Shown one piece after another: positions 37,774 to 46,811 of a stretch of 60,385 nucleotides of DNA. The notes beneath the pieces were generated by a model. It did no database searches and was not told the DNA's origin. It worked only from the letters and a program-made list of their open reading frames with translations. Numbering within the stretch: the first letter of the stretch is position 1; every line of letters starts with the position of its first letter. The translations under genes were made by a program, and so were the position numbers. This DNA comes from an uncultured Clostridia bacterium (GTDB lineage: Bacteria; Bacillota; Clostridia; Lachnospirales; Lachnospiraceae), in contig CAMIZL010000012.1 in assembly GCA_946403295.1 (NCBI GenBank), positions 1-60,385 on the forward strand, in the 5' to 3' direction.

Positions 37774-39021
37774 ATGACCGAACAGAAAAAACCGGAGCTC
37801 CTGATGCCCGCGGGAAGCCTGCCCGTACTCAAAACGGCAATTGATTTTGGGGCAGATGCCGTTTATATCGGCGGAGATATCTACAGCCTTCGTGCGAAGG
37901 CGGTTAATTTCTCGGCAGACGATATGAAGGAAGGCATAGCATATGCGCATGCCCGCGGAAAAAAGGTTTACGTTACGGTCAATATAACCGCACATAACGG
38001 GGACCTCAACGGGATCGAGGGATATTTAGAGGAACTTGAAGAGATTGGACCCGACGGACTTATCATTTCGGATCCCGGTGTGTTCATGCTCGCCCGCGAA
38101 CACGCGCCTTCCATTGAGCGTCATATCAGCACTCAGGCAAATAATACGAATTATCTTACATACCGTTTTTGGTATGAGCAGGGAGCGACAAGGGTCGTTT
38201 CGGCCAGAGAACTTTCACTTGAAGAAATAAAGGAATTAAGAAGCAATATCCCCGCCGATATGGAGATCGAGAGCTTTGTTCACGGGGCGATGTGCATTTC
38301 GTATTCGGGAAGATGTCTGCTCAGCAATTATCTTACGGGCAGAGATGCCAATCTCGGAGAGTGCACGCATCCCTGCAGATGGCGATATCATCTCATGGAG
38401 GAGACACGTCCCGGAGAGTACCTCCCCGTTGTCGAAAACGACCGCGGAACATTTATTTTCAATTCAAAGGATCTTTGCATGGTCGACCACATCGATGATC
38501 TTGTAAAAGCCGGGATCTCATCATATAAATGCGAAGGCAGAATGAAGAGCGCCCTTTATGTGGCGACTGTGACAAGAGCATACAGAAATGCGATAGACGA
38601 TTATTTTACGGATCCCGCGGTCTACGAAAAGAACAAGGCAACATATGTTGAGGAAGTAGGAAAGTGCACAAACAGAAGATTCTATACCGGATTCTATTAC
38701 GGAAAGCCCCCGAAGGAAGCCATGGTATATGAGGACAGCACTTATGTCAAAGAATACGTCTACTACGGAACGGTAGAAGAGAATGCGGGGGAAGAAAGCA
38801 TATGCGTTATCACGCAAAAGAACAAATTCTGCGTCGGAGACACGCTTGAGGTGCTTGAGCCCGGACCTGTCGTACCGCGTTATGTGAAAGTGCTTTCGAT
38901 AACCGCACAGGACGGAACGGCCATGGAGAGTTGTCCGCATGCAGGACAGAGACTGACGGTTGCTTTTGACGGCCCGGTAGGAAGAGGATGCCTGCTGAGA
39001 GGCAAAGATAAGTGGGGATGA
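37774..39021 (+). CDS. U32 family protein, TrhP-like (tRNA ho5U34 hydroxylation)
   Basis: A 415-residue peptidase U32 family protein with LMPAGSLPVLKTAIDFGADAVYIGG and the U32 signature ESFVHGAMCISYSGRCLLSNYLTGRDANLGECTHPCRW, whose cysteines may bind an iron-sulfur cluster, then YKCEGRMKS. Relatives TrhP/YegQ use prephenate to hydroxylate U34 of tRNA; true peptidase activity is doubtful. It follows the trmR-like gene by 18 bp. Confidence 0.9.
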   Translation: MTEQKKPELLMPAGSLPVLKTAIDFGADAVYIGGDIYSLRAKAVNFSADDMKEGIAYAHARGKKVYVTVNITAHNGDLNGIEGYLEELEEIGPDGLIISDPGVFMLAREHAPSIERHISTQANNTNYLTYRFWYEQGATRVVSARELSLEEIKELRSNIPADMEIESFVHGAMCISYSGRCLLSNYLTGRDANLGECTHPCRWRYHLMEETRPGEYLPVVENDRGTFIFNSKDLCMVDHIDDLVKAGISSYKCEGRMKSALYVATVTRAYRNAIDDYFTDPAVYEKNKATYVEEVGKCTNRRFYTGFYYGKPPKEAMVYEDSTYVKEYVYYGTVEENAGEESICVITQKNKFCVGDTLEVLEPGPVVPRYVKVLSITAQDGTAMESCPHAGQRLTVAFDGPVGRGCLLRGKDKWG

Positions 39022-39024
39022 TAA

Positions 39025-42000
39025 ATGATTCAGCTGAACAGACAAATTATACGAGCGCTCGCATCAAGTGAACTTACTTATTCTCGCGGCATCAGATGCT
39101 TCCGTAACGGCAATGTGCGCAGAATGAGCACAGAACGTCTCACGGGCAAGATCCGCGTGGAGGTTTTGGACGGAGTCGAATATACCGTTATGCTCTCCGA
39201 GGAAAACGGAGAGGTGGGTTTTACGTGCAATTGTGCGGGAAGTCTCAAGGAAAAAGGTGCATGCAAACACTCGATCGCCGCGCTTTTTGCGGTGATGAGA
39301 CGCCAGGAAAAGAACAGATTTCAGGAGATCGAAGACCCTGAGGACAGAAGGGCGTGCATGTGCATCGATCATTTCCGGAGCACGCAGGACAGTGTCAGTT
39401 CGGTTGAGGTATTCCATCTTGAACCCATAATCACCATTCCGCAGATGGTCTCGGACAACGAAAGCAGAGCTTTCCTTTCGGTAAAGGTCGGAAAGGACAG
39501 ACTCTACAAGGTTCAGAATCTGAAGCGCTTTATCAGCGATTATCTTACACATCAGGATATCATTCTCGGCAAGGATGTCAGATTTGTCTGGTGGGAGAGC
39601 GAATTTGACAAGTCATCAAAAGAGATACTTGATTTCATCATTGAGGGCTATGAGCTCCTCGAACTCGGCGACGATATCACGGGCACGCGGATCTTTAACA
39701 GGGCCATGATGACCCTTTCGAAGAACCTGCTCATGAGACTCCTTCACAGCGTCGGGAAATACACGTTCACACTCATCCTCGGGGAGAGGGTCTATGAGAA
39801 TGTCAGGATATTCGACAAGAACCCCAATATCAAATACGATCTTGATATAGTGGATGACGCCATCCTTCTTGATTATCACGACAAGGAAGCCGTGATACCG
39901 CTGATGAAGAGCGGAGAACTCATATACTATAACGGAGCGGTCTTTGTTCCGGATGCGCGTTTCAGACGTAATTACGCTCCTTTCTTTAATACGCTCGGCA
40001 CGGAAAAGCCGCCTCTTATCTTCAGGGACGATAACAAGAAGAGATTTCTCGAAGAGGTGCTTCCGAGGATCGGTGACCTTATGGATATCGATATCCCGGA
40101 GGAACTCGCGGACAGATATATCTCGCCGGAGCTTTCCTGCAAGATATTCTTTGACAGATATCAAAACGGCATAAAAGCACAGGTAAGGTTCGTTTATGCG
40201 GACTATGAATTCAGCAGCTTTGAAAACCCCGACAGCGACCATTTTATCATCCTTCGTCAAAGGGACAAAGAAGATGATATCCTTTCGCGCCTTGAGGATC
40301 TCGGATTCGAAGCGCGCACGGGATTCTATCTTTTGAAGAACGAATCGGCGCTTTACGAATTCCTTATAAGCGATAAGACAACTCTCACAGAAGTGGCTCA
40401 GATCTATTATTCCGAGGACTTTAAAAAGCTTAAGGTCGTTTCGGGAGGAAGCTTTAATGTGGGACTCAGGGTCAGCAGCGATATGGATCTGTTGCAGATG
40501 GAATTCTCCTACGGCGATATGAGCCCCAAGGAGCTTGAGCGTCTTTTCCGCTCGCTCAGGGTCAAGAAAAAATATTACAGACTGGAAAACGGAAGTTTCA
40601 TCAATCTCATGGATGATGATTTTGAAAAGCTTGCCGTTATCATGGACAATCTCGGTGTCACCTCCAAGAATTTCACGGAGGGCGGTATCAAACTTACGAA
40701 AAGCAATGCGTTCTATCTCGACGGCGCGTTCGACAGGAGCGGTTTTTCCGTTACCAAGAACGACGATTTTATCAGGCTGATCGAGAATATAAGCACGGTG
40801 CATGAAGAGTCTTACGAGATACCCGCGGGTATAAACGCGCAGCTCCGCGAATACCAGGTCAGAGGTTTCGGCTGGATGATGACGCTTGCGCGCAACAGTC
40901 TCGGCGGGATCCTTGCGGATGATATGGGTCTCGGAAAGACACTTCAGACGATCGTATATATCCGTGCGATGCTTGACGGCCCCGAAAGACAGCATCCGCA
41001 TTTCCTGATAGTTTGCCCGAGCTCGATCATCTATAACTGGATGGAAGAGTTCCAAAGCTTTGCACCCGACATCCGCGCCTGTGTCGTTACGGGAATCCCG
41101 GAGGAACGGAAAAAGCTTATTGCCGCATATGAGGATTATGATGTTCTTATCACGTCTTATCCGCTCATGAGACGCGATGTCGGATTATACAGAAAGATCA
41201 CGTTCGGTACGGTGTTCCTTGATGAAGCGCAGTTTATAAAAAATGCGGCATCCCTGAATGCCCAATCCGTTAAGCTGCTTTGCGCGGACCACAGATTCGC
41301 ACTCACAGGCACGCCCATAGAGAATTCGCTTTCCGAGCTCTGGTCGATATTTGACTTTATCATGCCGAACTTCCTCATGACACACAGCAAGTTCGCGACA
41401 AGATATGAAAAGCCGATCATAAACGGTGACAAAGAAGTACTTGAGAATCTTAACATGAGGATCAGTCCGTTTATCATGAGACGTATGAAGAAGGATGTTC
41501 TTAAGGAACTTCCCGGAAAACTCGAGGAAAAGATCGTTACGCCCATGTCGGAAGAGCAGCGTAATGTATATCTGTCCTACATGAATGAGATAAAGGGTGA
41601 CCTGTTCGGTCAGATCGAGACCATAGGCATTGAAGGAAGCAAGATGAAGATCCTTGCGGCACTTACGAGGCTAAGACAGATATGCTGTCATCCCTCGACG
41701 TTCCTTGACAATTATAAGGGCGGCAGCGGAAAACTGGACCTTTTGATGCAGCAGATAGACAATGCTATCGCGAACGAACACAGAACCCTTGTGTTCTCGC
41801 AATTTACCGGCATGCTTGAGATAATCGGCAGGGAGCTGCAGGAAAAAGGCATAAGTTATTTTTATCTTGACGGGAGTACTCCGCCGCAGGAGCGTCTTGA
41901 TATGGTCAAGAGGTTTAACGGAGGAGAGAATGACATATTCCTGATCTCGCTTAAAGCCGGCGGTACGGGACTAAATCTCATAGGCGCCGATACCGTGATC

Positions 42001-42240
42001 CATTACGATCCATGGTGGAATCCCGCGGTCGAAGATCAGGCGACGGACAGAGCGTACAGGATCGGACAGACACAGAATGTCTATGTACTTAAGCTGCTCA
42101 CAAAAGGAACGATCGAAGAGAAGATATATAAGCTTCAGCAAAAGAAAAAGGAGCTCTCGGATTCGTGCCTGACGGGAGGAGAAGTTTTCCTCGGCAAGCT
42201 GACTCGCGAAGAGCTCGAAGATATCTTTTCGTTTGATTGA
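39025..42240 (+). CDS. SNF2-family helicase with SWIM zinc finger
   Basis: A 1071-residue protein. An N-terminal SWIM motif (CNC then CKH, about residues 65-82) is followed by a long middle region and a Swi2/Snf2 ATPase core: Walker A DDMGLGKT near 632, DEAQ box near 731, LTGTPIENSLSELWSIFDF, and in the second lobe FSQFTGMLEII, LISLKAGGTGLNL and DRAYRIGQTQNV. It is a chromosomal DNA translocase common in Firmicutes, of unknown substrate, probably interacting with RNA polymerase or DNA-bound proteins. It starts 3 bp after the U32 gene. Confidence 0.94.
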   Translation: MIQLNRQIIRALASSELTYSRGIRCFRNGNVRRMSTERLTGKIRVEVLDGVEYTVMLSEENGEVGFTCNCAGSLKEKGACKHSIAALFAVMRRQEKNRFQEIEDPEDRRACMCIDHFRSTQDSVSSVEVFHLEPIITIPQMVSDNESRAFLSVKVGKDRLYKVQNLKRFISDYLTHQDIILGKDVRFVWWESEFDKSSKEILDFIIEGYELLELGDDITGTRIFNRAMMTLSKNLLMRLLHSVGKYTFTLILGERVYENVRIFDKNPNIKYDLDIVDDAILLDYHDKEAVIPLMKSGELIYYNGAVFVPDARFRRNYAPFFNTLGTEKPPLIFRDDNKKRFLEEVLPRIGDLMDIDIPEELADRYISPELSCKIFFDRYQNGIKAQVRFVYADYEFSSFENPDSDHFIILRQRDKEDDILSRLEDLGFEARTGFYLLKNESALYEFLISDKTTLTEVAQIYYSEDFKKLKVVSGGSFNVGLRVSSDMDLLQMEFSYGDMSPKELERLFRSLRVKKKYYRLENGSFINLMDDDFEKLAVIMDNLGVTSKNFTEGGIKLTKSNAFYLDGAFDRSGFSVTKNDDFIRLIENISTVHEESYEIPAGINAQLREYQVRGFGWMMTLARNSLGGILADDMGLGKTLQTIVYIRAMLDGPERQHPHFLIVCPSSIIYNWMEEFQSFAPDIRACVVTGIPEERKKLIAAYEDYDVLITSYPLMRRDVGLYRKITFGTVFLDEAQFIKNAASLNAQSVKLLCADHRFALTGTPIENSLSELWSIFDFIMPNFLMTHSKFATRYEKPIINGDKEVLENLNMRISPFIMRRMKKDVLKELPGKLEEKIVTPMSEEQRNVYLSYMNEIKGDLFGQIETIGIEGSKMKILAALTRLRQICCHPSTFLDNYKGGSGKLDLLMQQIDNAIANEHRTLVFSQFTGMLEIIGRELQEKGISYFYLDGSTPPQERLDMVKRFNGGENDIFLISLKAGGTGLNLIGADTVIHYDPWWNPAVEDQATDRAYRIGQTQNVYVLKLLTKGTIEEKIYKLQQKKKELSDSCLTGGEVFLGKLTREELEDIFSFD

Positions 42241-42249
42241 CAGGGATGG

Positions 42250-42552
42250 TCATTTGAGCTGCGGTGCACGGGGGATGCGGCCGAATACCATGTCGTATCC
42301 GTCATTACCGTAATTGAGGGATCTGTTTACGCGGCTGATGGTTGCTGTGGAAGCACCCGTCTTCTCGGCGATGTCGAGATATGTCTTGCCGGCGCGGAGC
42401 ATGGCAGCCACCTCGAAGCGCTGGGCAAGTGACAAAAGCTCGTTTATTGTGCAGATGTCTTCAAAAAAGGTGTAACACTCGTTTTCATCCTTAAGGCTCA
42501 AAACAGCCTTGAAAAGATAATCGACAGCTTCGGTATGTATCTTGGGATTCAT
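42250..42552 (-). CDS. YerC/YecD family TrpR-like protein
   Basis: A 100-residue helical protein with a Trp-repressor-like HTH: ELLSLAQRFEVAAMLRAGKTYLDIAEKTGASTATISRVNRSL. YerC/YecD proteins are presumed DNA-binding regulators of unknown target. Convergent with the SNF2 gene (9 bp apart) and divergent from rlmD. AAGGAG precedes the ATG. Confidence 0.93.
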   Translation of the reverse strand: MNPKIHTEAVDYLFKAVLSLKDENECYTFFEDICTINELLSLAQRFEVAAMLRAGKTYLDIAEKTGASTATISRVNRSLNYGNDGYDMVFGRIPRAPQLK

Positions 42553-42679
42553 ATTGTCACTCCTTTGAAAAATGAAGGTTTGCGTTTATAATGTAATATT
42601 TTAACACTTTGCAGAGATAAAGTAAAGAAGTAAATCGTCTGCAGAACAGATAAAAAACAAATGGCAGGAAGATAAGAAA

Positions 42680-44431
42680 ATGAAAAAAGGCGTCGAATAC
42701 ACAGGTAAGGTTGAAACAACCGAGTTTCCGGGAACGGGAGTGCTTTTTTGTGAGGGCGAGAAAGTCAAGGTAAAGGGTACCCTCGAGGGTCAGACCGTCA
42801 GATTTGCGATGGGAAGAAAGCATTCGGATCACATAAGCGGAAGACTCCACGAGATAATCGAGCGTTCGCCGCTCGAGTCGAGAAAGCCTGTCTGTCCCCA
42901 CTTTGAGAGATGCGGAGGCTGTACTTATCAAAGACTTGAATACAAGGATGAGCTTGCGATAAAAAAAGCCCAGGTCAAGAAGCTTATCGACGCAGCGGTA
43001 GGGGAAGAGTACGATTTCACCGGGATCGACCAAAGCCCGCTTGAGTGGGGATACCGTAACAAAATGGAATTTACGTTCGGCGACTGCGCAAGGGGCGGAG
43101 AGCTTACACTCGGACTTCACAGACAGGGCAGTTTTTACGATATCGAGCAGATCACCGATTGCCATATCGTAAGTATGGATTATAACAGGATCATTGATAC
43201 CGTCGTTTCGACGTGCAGACAGTTCGGACTTACCTATATGCATAAACTGACTCACGAGGGATATCTTCGTCATCTCCTGATCAGACGTGCGGCAACGACG
43301 GGTGAGATCCTCGTGAACCTCGTTACGACATCGCAATGGAAGTGTGAACCGCTTCCGAAGGATTCCGGGATCGTCGGTGAGATACTTGCCCTTCCGATGT
43401 TTGAGGACGAAGACGACAGGCCTGTGTTCAGGGCGGGATGCCTTGACATTACGGAGAGAATGTTTCTTGAGGTTCTTGCAAAAAGGCTGCGTGAACTCAA
43501 TCTCGACGGAAGCATAGTCGGGATCAGCCGTGCGCTCAATGATGATCCCGCAGATGCGTTAAAGGCACAAAGCAAGCTCGATATTTTCGGAAAGGACTTC
43601 TTTTTTGAGGAGATCCTCGGACTCATATTCAAGATCACGGCATTTTCATTCTTTCAGACAAATTCGTTCGGTGCCGAGGTCCTCTACAGGATCGCGCGTG
43701 ACTTCCTCGGCGATGTGACCGGAAAGGTTGTGTACGACCTTTATTCGGGAACGGGAACGATCGCGCAGGTCATAGCGCCCGTGGCAAAAAAAGTGATCGG
43801 CGTCGAGATCGTTGAAGAGGCGGTAGCGTCGGCGCGAGAAAATGCCGAACTCAACGATCTGCAAAATTGTGAATTTATATGCGGAGATGTTCTTAAGGTC
43901 CTTGACACTATCAAGGAGGCGCCTGATGCGATCATCCTCGATCCTCCGCGCGAAGGCATCCATCCCAAGGCGCTCAAACAGATAATCTCGTACGGCGTGG
44001 ACAGGATAATCTATATCTCATGCAAGCCTACGAGCCTCGCGCACGATCTGCTTGATTTTGTGGAGGGCGGATATAAGGTCGTTAAGGTAAGGTGTTGCGA
44101 TATGTTCCCGCATACGGTGCACGTGGAGACGGTTTGCCTTTTGTCCCAACGCAAACCTGACACGACAATTGAAGTGGATCTGGATATCTCAGAGCTTGAA
44201 GTATCCAGTGCGGAAACCAAGGCAACCTATGAAGAAATCAAGTCCTACGTGTTGGAAAAATACGGGCTGAAGGTGTCGAACCTTTATATCGCCCAGGTCA
44301 AAAGAGAATGCGGAATTGTAGAGCGGATCAATTATAATCTGCCGAAGACAGAGGGGAACAGAGTTCCTCAGTGTCCGGAGGATAAGAGAAAAGCCATCAA
44401 GGATGCATTCGTACATTTTCAGATGATTTAA
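42680..44431 (+). CDS. rlmD: 23S rRNA m5U methyltransferase RlmD-like, with C-terminal tail
   Basis: A 583-residue protein. The N-terminal TRAM-like region is followed by iron-sulfur cysteines in CPHFERCGGCTYQ, then FQTNSFGAEVLY, motif I DLYSGTGTIAQ, DPPREGIH and the catalytic ISCKP. It methylates uridines in 23S rRNA (U1939/U747 type). Residues about 509-583 are an extra module (ETKATYEEIKSYVLEKYG to the final HFQMI) not part of the enzyme fold. I recall this tail from Clostridia, often near integrated elements, and mobile-type genes begin right after it. The specific position methylated is not certain. Confidence 0.9.
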   Translation: MKKGVEYTGKVETTEFPGTGVLFCEGEKVKVKGTLEGQTVRFAMGRKHSDHISGRLHEIIERSPLESRKPVCPHFERCGGCTYQRLEYKDELAIKKAQVKKLIDAAVGEEYDFTGIDQSPLEWGYRNKMEFTFGDCARGGELTLGLHRQGSFYDIEQITDCHIVSMDYNRIIDTVVSTCRQFGLTYMHKLTHEGYLRHLLIRRAATTGEILVNLVTTSQWKCEPLPKDSGIVGEILALPMFEDEDDRPVFRAGCLDITERMFLEVLAKRLRELNLDGSIVGISRALNDDPADALKAQSKLDIFGKDFFFEEILGLIFKITAFSFFQTNSFGAEVLYRIARDFLGDVTGKVVYDLYSGTGTIAQVIAPVAKKVIGVEIVEEAVASARENAELNDLQNCEFICGDVLKVLDTIKEAPDAIILDPPREGIHPKALKQIISYGVDRIIYISCKPTSLAHDLLDFVEGGYKVVKVRCCDMFPHTVHVETVCLLSQRKPDTTIEVDLDISELEVSSAETKATYEEIKSYVLEKYGLKVSNLYIAQVKRECGIVERINYNLPKTEGNRVPQCPEDKRKAIKDAFVHFQMI

Positions 44432-44436
44432 GAGAA

Positions 44437-44468
44437 AAGGCAGTCAGGAATCAGATCCCGGCTGCCTT
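44437..44468. terminator. Terminator between rlmD and the RHH gene
   Basis: AAGGCAG (44437-44443) pairs with CTGCCTT (44462-44468). The minus-strand side has the better T-run (TTTTCTCTT), so it mainly ends the RHH transcript. Confidence 0.6.
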
Positions 44469-44480
44469 GTTCTTTGTGCT

Positions 44481-44705
44481 TCATTTCTTCTTTGATTTTT
44501 GGTCACGTGCCATTGTTTCGTCAATCGCTCTGTTGATGAATGCGGTGGCGCTTTCTTCCATCTCCTGAGCATGCTGCTGAACCTCTGTACGGCGCTCAGG
44601 AGTCATTCTGACCTTCACTTCTACGAACTTATCAATATAACGCTTATTGGCCGCCTTGCGTGCCTCTGTGAGGGTTCTGCGGCGGGTATCCTTTTTCTCA
44701 GCCAT
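44481..44705 (-). CDS. Arc-like ribbon-helix-helix protein
   Basis: A 74-residue basic protein with the RHH pattern VEVKVRMTPERRTEVQQHAQ then ESATAFINRAIDETM. Such small Arc-type proteins are carried by conjugative elements and plasmids and repress their own promoters. It is divergent from the symE-like gene, and the 175-bp region between holds three copies of a GGACATGCGAC motif, the likely operator. AAGGAG precedes the ATG. Confidence 0.85.
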   Translation of the reverse strand: MAEKKDTRRRTLTEARKAANKRYIDKFVEVKVRMTPERRTEVQQHAQEMEESATAFINRAIDETMARDQKSKKK

Positions 44706-44760
44706 TTCAGCATCTCCTTTATGGTCATGTTTTCACCCAAATAGAGTATAGCACATTTTT

Positions 44761-44837
44761 GGACATGCGACCATACATTTTTCTTGACGGACATGCGACT
44801 ATGTCCTATAATACGAACTGAGGGACATGCGACCATA
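44761..44837. promoter_or_regulatory. Divergent control region with three GGACATGCGAC repeats
   Basis: Copies start at 44761, 44789 and 44823. The second begins at the last base of the plus-strand -35 and fills the spacer: TTGACG (44784-44789), 17 bp, TATAAT (44807-44812). The first lies beside a minus-strand extended -10 (TGCTATACT, about 44744-44752). The layout suggests one repressor shutting both genes, probably the RHH protein. Confidence 0.75.
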
Positions 44838-44879
44838 TCCCGACATAATGACAATCTATGAAAAAAGGAGGACTTCAGA

Positions 44880-45203
44880 ATGACAAAGAAAAAAGATTAC
44901 AGATCGCTTAAGATCAGCAGCATTTGGAACTATGGCAGTAATCCGGCACCGCAGCTTCGACTTCAGGGGAAATGGCTGGAAGAGCTTGGATTTCAGATCG
45001 GAGCACCGGTGCTAGTGAAGTGTGAAGACGGAAGGCTCATCATTACACCGGACACCATGAGAGCGGAGACAGAGAGCAGGGAAAAAGAATTCCTTGATAA
45101 GGAGATGGCGCTGCTCCAGAAAAAGTTTGATGCAGAAAAGAAAAAGATCCGGCAGCAGATCGTGGCAGAGAGGGAGGCAATGTATGTAGCGGAAGGAAGG
45201 TGA
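44880..45203 (+). CDS. SymE family toxin-like protein
   Basis: A 107-residue protein. Residues about 8-62 match SymE (LKISSIWNYGSNPAPQLRLQGKWLEELGF, then VKCEDGRLIITPD), an AbrB-like fold; the rest is a charged coiled coil (EKEFLDKEMALLQKKFDAEKKKIRQQ). SymE toxins of type I modules degrade RNA or bind DNA and are held down by an antisense RNA. An antisense gene would lie over the 5' end; I cannot identify its promoter. GGAGGA precedes the ATG. Confidence 0.82.
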   Translation: MTKKKDYRSLKISSIWNYGSNPAPQLRLQGKWLEELGFQIGAPVLVKCEDGRLIITPDTMRAETESREKEFLDKEMALLQKKFDAEKKKIRQQIVAEREAMYVAEGR

Positions 45204-45209
45204 TCGCCT

Positions 45210-45491
45210 ATGTTTGATGTAAATGAACTGGCTTCTTTGGATTCAAAATACTTTACTGTCATCTACAAGGATATCTACGATATTACAATCAAATCAAACA
45301 ACACCGGGCATTACTGGAGCCTGCACAGTCCGGGTTATCCGGAGCCCGGAACAGTTATCATATTTCATTCGCATTTTGCATCCTGTCCGTATCACCAGCA
45401 TGGACGGGCAGGGAGTCTGAGACAGGCGGTAAAAAGTATCAAGAGTCATGATCGGTTCCAGCTGAATGGACGTAAGCCGGTCGGGAGATAA
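45210..45491 (+). CDS. Small hypothetical protein, mobile-element type
   Basis: A 93-residue protein starting 7 bp after the symE-like stop, with GGAAGGTG before the ATG. It has a hydrophobic-aromatic middle (HYWSLHSPGYPEPGTVIIFHSHF) and a basic C-terminus (KSIKSHDRFQLNGR). I do not recognise a characterised family. Probably co-transcribed with the toxin; a role as antitoxin or accessory factor is possible but unsupported. Confidence 0.7.
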   Translation: MFDVNELASLDSKYFTVIYKDIYDITIKSNNTGHYWSLHSPGYPEPGTVIIFHSHFASCPYHQHGRAGSLRQAVKSIKSHDRFQLNGRKPVGR

Positions 45492-45537
45492 AAGTGTGGC
45501 GCTATTGGAGGATATCCAGTAGCGCCATTCGTGCGTT

Positions 45538-46230
45538 TTACAGTTCGAGGAACTTCTTAGCAAGCTCTTTTGCAGTGTTGATCTCCTGATAGCCGCGTGA
45601 CGGCTTCAAACCGAGCTCAGCGATGATCTGTTCTTTTGAATAATCTTTCATGCCGAGGGTTGCGATCTTTGCGTAACGCGGACTGATCTTACCGAGATAC
45701 TCCACCAAATCCGTGAAGAAAGATTCGAGGATCACCTCTTCCTCAGGCGTAGGACGGGGATCGGCAACTTCGATTCCAACCATATTGCCATCTTCATCTT
45801 CGTGAGTGTCCTGGAAGGATACAAAGGTGATGAAGTCTTCGCGGCTCTTATAGCGCGGAAGGTGCTCTGCACGTCTGGGACAATCCTTGCAACGGTTTCC
45901 TTTACCGCAAAGGATCGGGAAGCCTTCGGAATCCCAACCGAGTACACATCTGCCGGGACGGAACTGCGGATGTTCATCAAAATAATCGTTGATGCAGCCG
46001 TAGTAGAGGGAGAGCATCTTATCGAAATCTGCTTCGTCCACTACCATGAAGCCTACTCTGAACGGAACACCATAGTGCTTCCATGTCTTAAGGTTCTCCG
46101 GGATGATCGTGTTGTTGTACTTGAATTCATCGTCCGAGATCATGACCGGTGCGAGAACCTTGCCTTCAGTTACCTTTTCGCCGTTGTAGCTATTGTATTT
46201 GCCACAGTAATCAATTGTGATTTTTGCCAT
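45538..46230 (-). CDS. Hypothetical protein with zinc-ribbon-like cysteines and sigma-like HTH C-terminus
   Basis: A 230-residue protein. The middle has clustered cysteines (CVLGWD, CGKGNRCKDCPRR), a possible zinc site. The C-terminal about 50 residues (SPRYAKIATLGMKDYSKEQIIAELGLKPSRGYQEINTAKEL) resemble a sigma-70 region 4 helix-turn-helix. Proteins of this kind occur in conjugative elements and prophages of Clostridia, presumably as regulators; the function is unknown. A strong GGAGGAA site precedes the ATG. Confidence 0.8.
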   Translation of the reverse strand: MAKITIDYCGKYNSYNGEKVTEGKVLAPVMISDDEFKYNNTIIPENLKTWKHYGVPFRVGFMVVDEADFDKMLSLYYGCINDYFDEHPQFRPGRCVLGWDSEGFPILCGKGNRCKDCPRRAEHLPRYKSREDFITFVSFQDTHEDEDGNMVGIEVADPRPTPEEEVILESFFTDLVEYLGKISPRYAKIATLGMKDYSKEQIIAELGLKPSRGYQEINTAKELAKKFLEL

Positions 46231-46310
46231 TTGAATTTCCTCCGTAGGTTGTCATTGCTGGAGGAAATCCGTGGCAAAATGTCTTTTTTGGCAATAGTTG
46301 ACCAGCCCAT
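46170..46310 (-). CDS. Possible 46-residue ORF overlapping the next gene
   Basis: On the minus strand an ATG at 46310 behind GGAGGATTTCCATT opens a 46-codon frame (MGWSTIAKKDILPRISS...) that runs 61 bp into the 5' end of the sigma-like gene in another frame. The Shine-Dalgarno and start lie within a hairpin (see 46298-46342). It may be a leader ORF controlling the next gene rather than a protein gene. Confidence 0.3.
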   Translation of the reverse strand: MGWSTIAKKDILPRISSSNDNLRRKFKWQKSQLITVANTIATTAKR

Positions 46311-46342
46311 AATGGAAATCCTCCGTTATCGGTTCCTGGTCA
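46298..46342 (-). promoter_or_regulatory. Hairpin enclosing a ribosome binding site
   Basis: TGACCAG and CTGGTCA close a stem; inside, ATAATGG pairs with CCGTTAT (one wobble). On the minus strand it covers the GGAGG and ATG of the small ORF. A further 7-bp repeat, GGTGAGC/GCTCACC, lies at about 46384-46425. The region 46311-46464 otherwise has no gene. Confidence 0.5.
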
Positions 46343-46464
46343 GTTGCTGAAAAGACTGACTCAATATTCAGTTGTTCGCCTGGGTGAGCCTTTTCAGCAT
46401 GCCTACGTCTAGGACAGCTCACCGTTGGCGGAGCAGTTTAATGTCTTGCTCAGGACATATTTGG

Positions 46465-46659
46465 TTAATTCAAGTCGGCTTCGATAGCGTACAGTTCATT
46501 GAAAATCTCAGGGAGATCTTCTGGATTTGCATCCTCAGCGCTGTTTGCACCGAAGCGCCTGAAAACTGATTCAACTACTGCTGAGTCCAATTCGGAACAG
46601 ATAGCAGCAGCTGTGTTTTCGATGTTAGTGATCCAATGTTCACGCTTACTCTTTTTCAC
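46465..46659 (-). CDS. Small hypothetical protein, mobile-element type
   Basis: A 64-residue acidic-helical protein (KKSKREHWITNIENTAAAICSELDSAVVESVFRRFG) with GTG start behind GGAGG. The type is familiar from integrative elements of Clostridia but has no known function. Lies upstream of the sigma-like gene on the same strand. Confidence 0.7.
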   Translation of the reverse strand: MKKSKREHWITNIENTAAAICSELDSAVVESVFRRFGANSAEDANPEDLPEIFNELYAIEADLN

Positions 46660-46782
46660 TGCTTAGCCTCCTTCCTGTCTCAGCTGTTTTATCCGGATAA
46701 ATCGCTAGGACTATTTCTTTGGCGCTTTCGCCTCAAAAAAATCTTTCACGGAGCAAAAATGTCCATATCGCGAACGTTTTGT

Positions 46783-46811
46783 TTGACAAACGGACACGCT
46801 TTTGCTATAAT
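46783..46811 (+). promoter_or_regulatory. Consensus promoter of the defence block
   Basis: TTGACA (46783-46788), exactly 17 bp, TATAAT (46806-46811): a full consensus match. GTTTGACAAAC, an inverted repeat, overlaps the -35, and AGCGTT/AACGCT (46839-46855) forms a hairpin just after the expected start. Confidence 0.88.

Noticed and set aside
39616-41055. 479-codon minus-strand frame inside the SNF2 gene
   Set aside because: Long antisense frames are common in this codon usage; the plus frame has complete helicase motifs.
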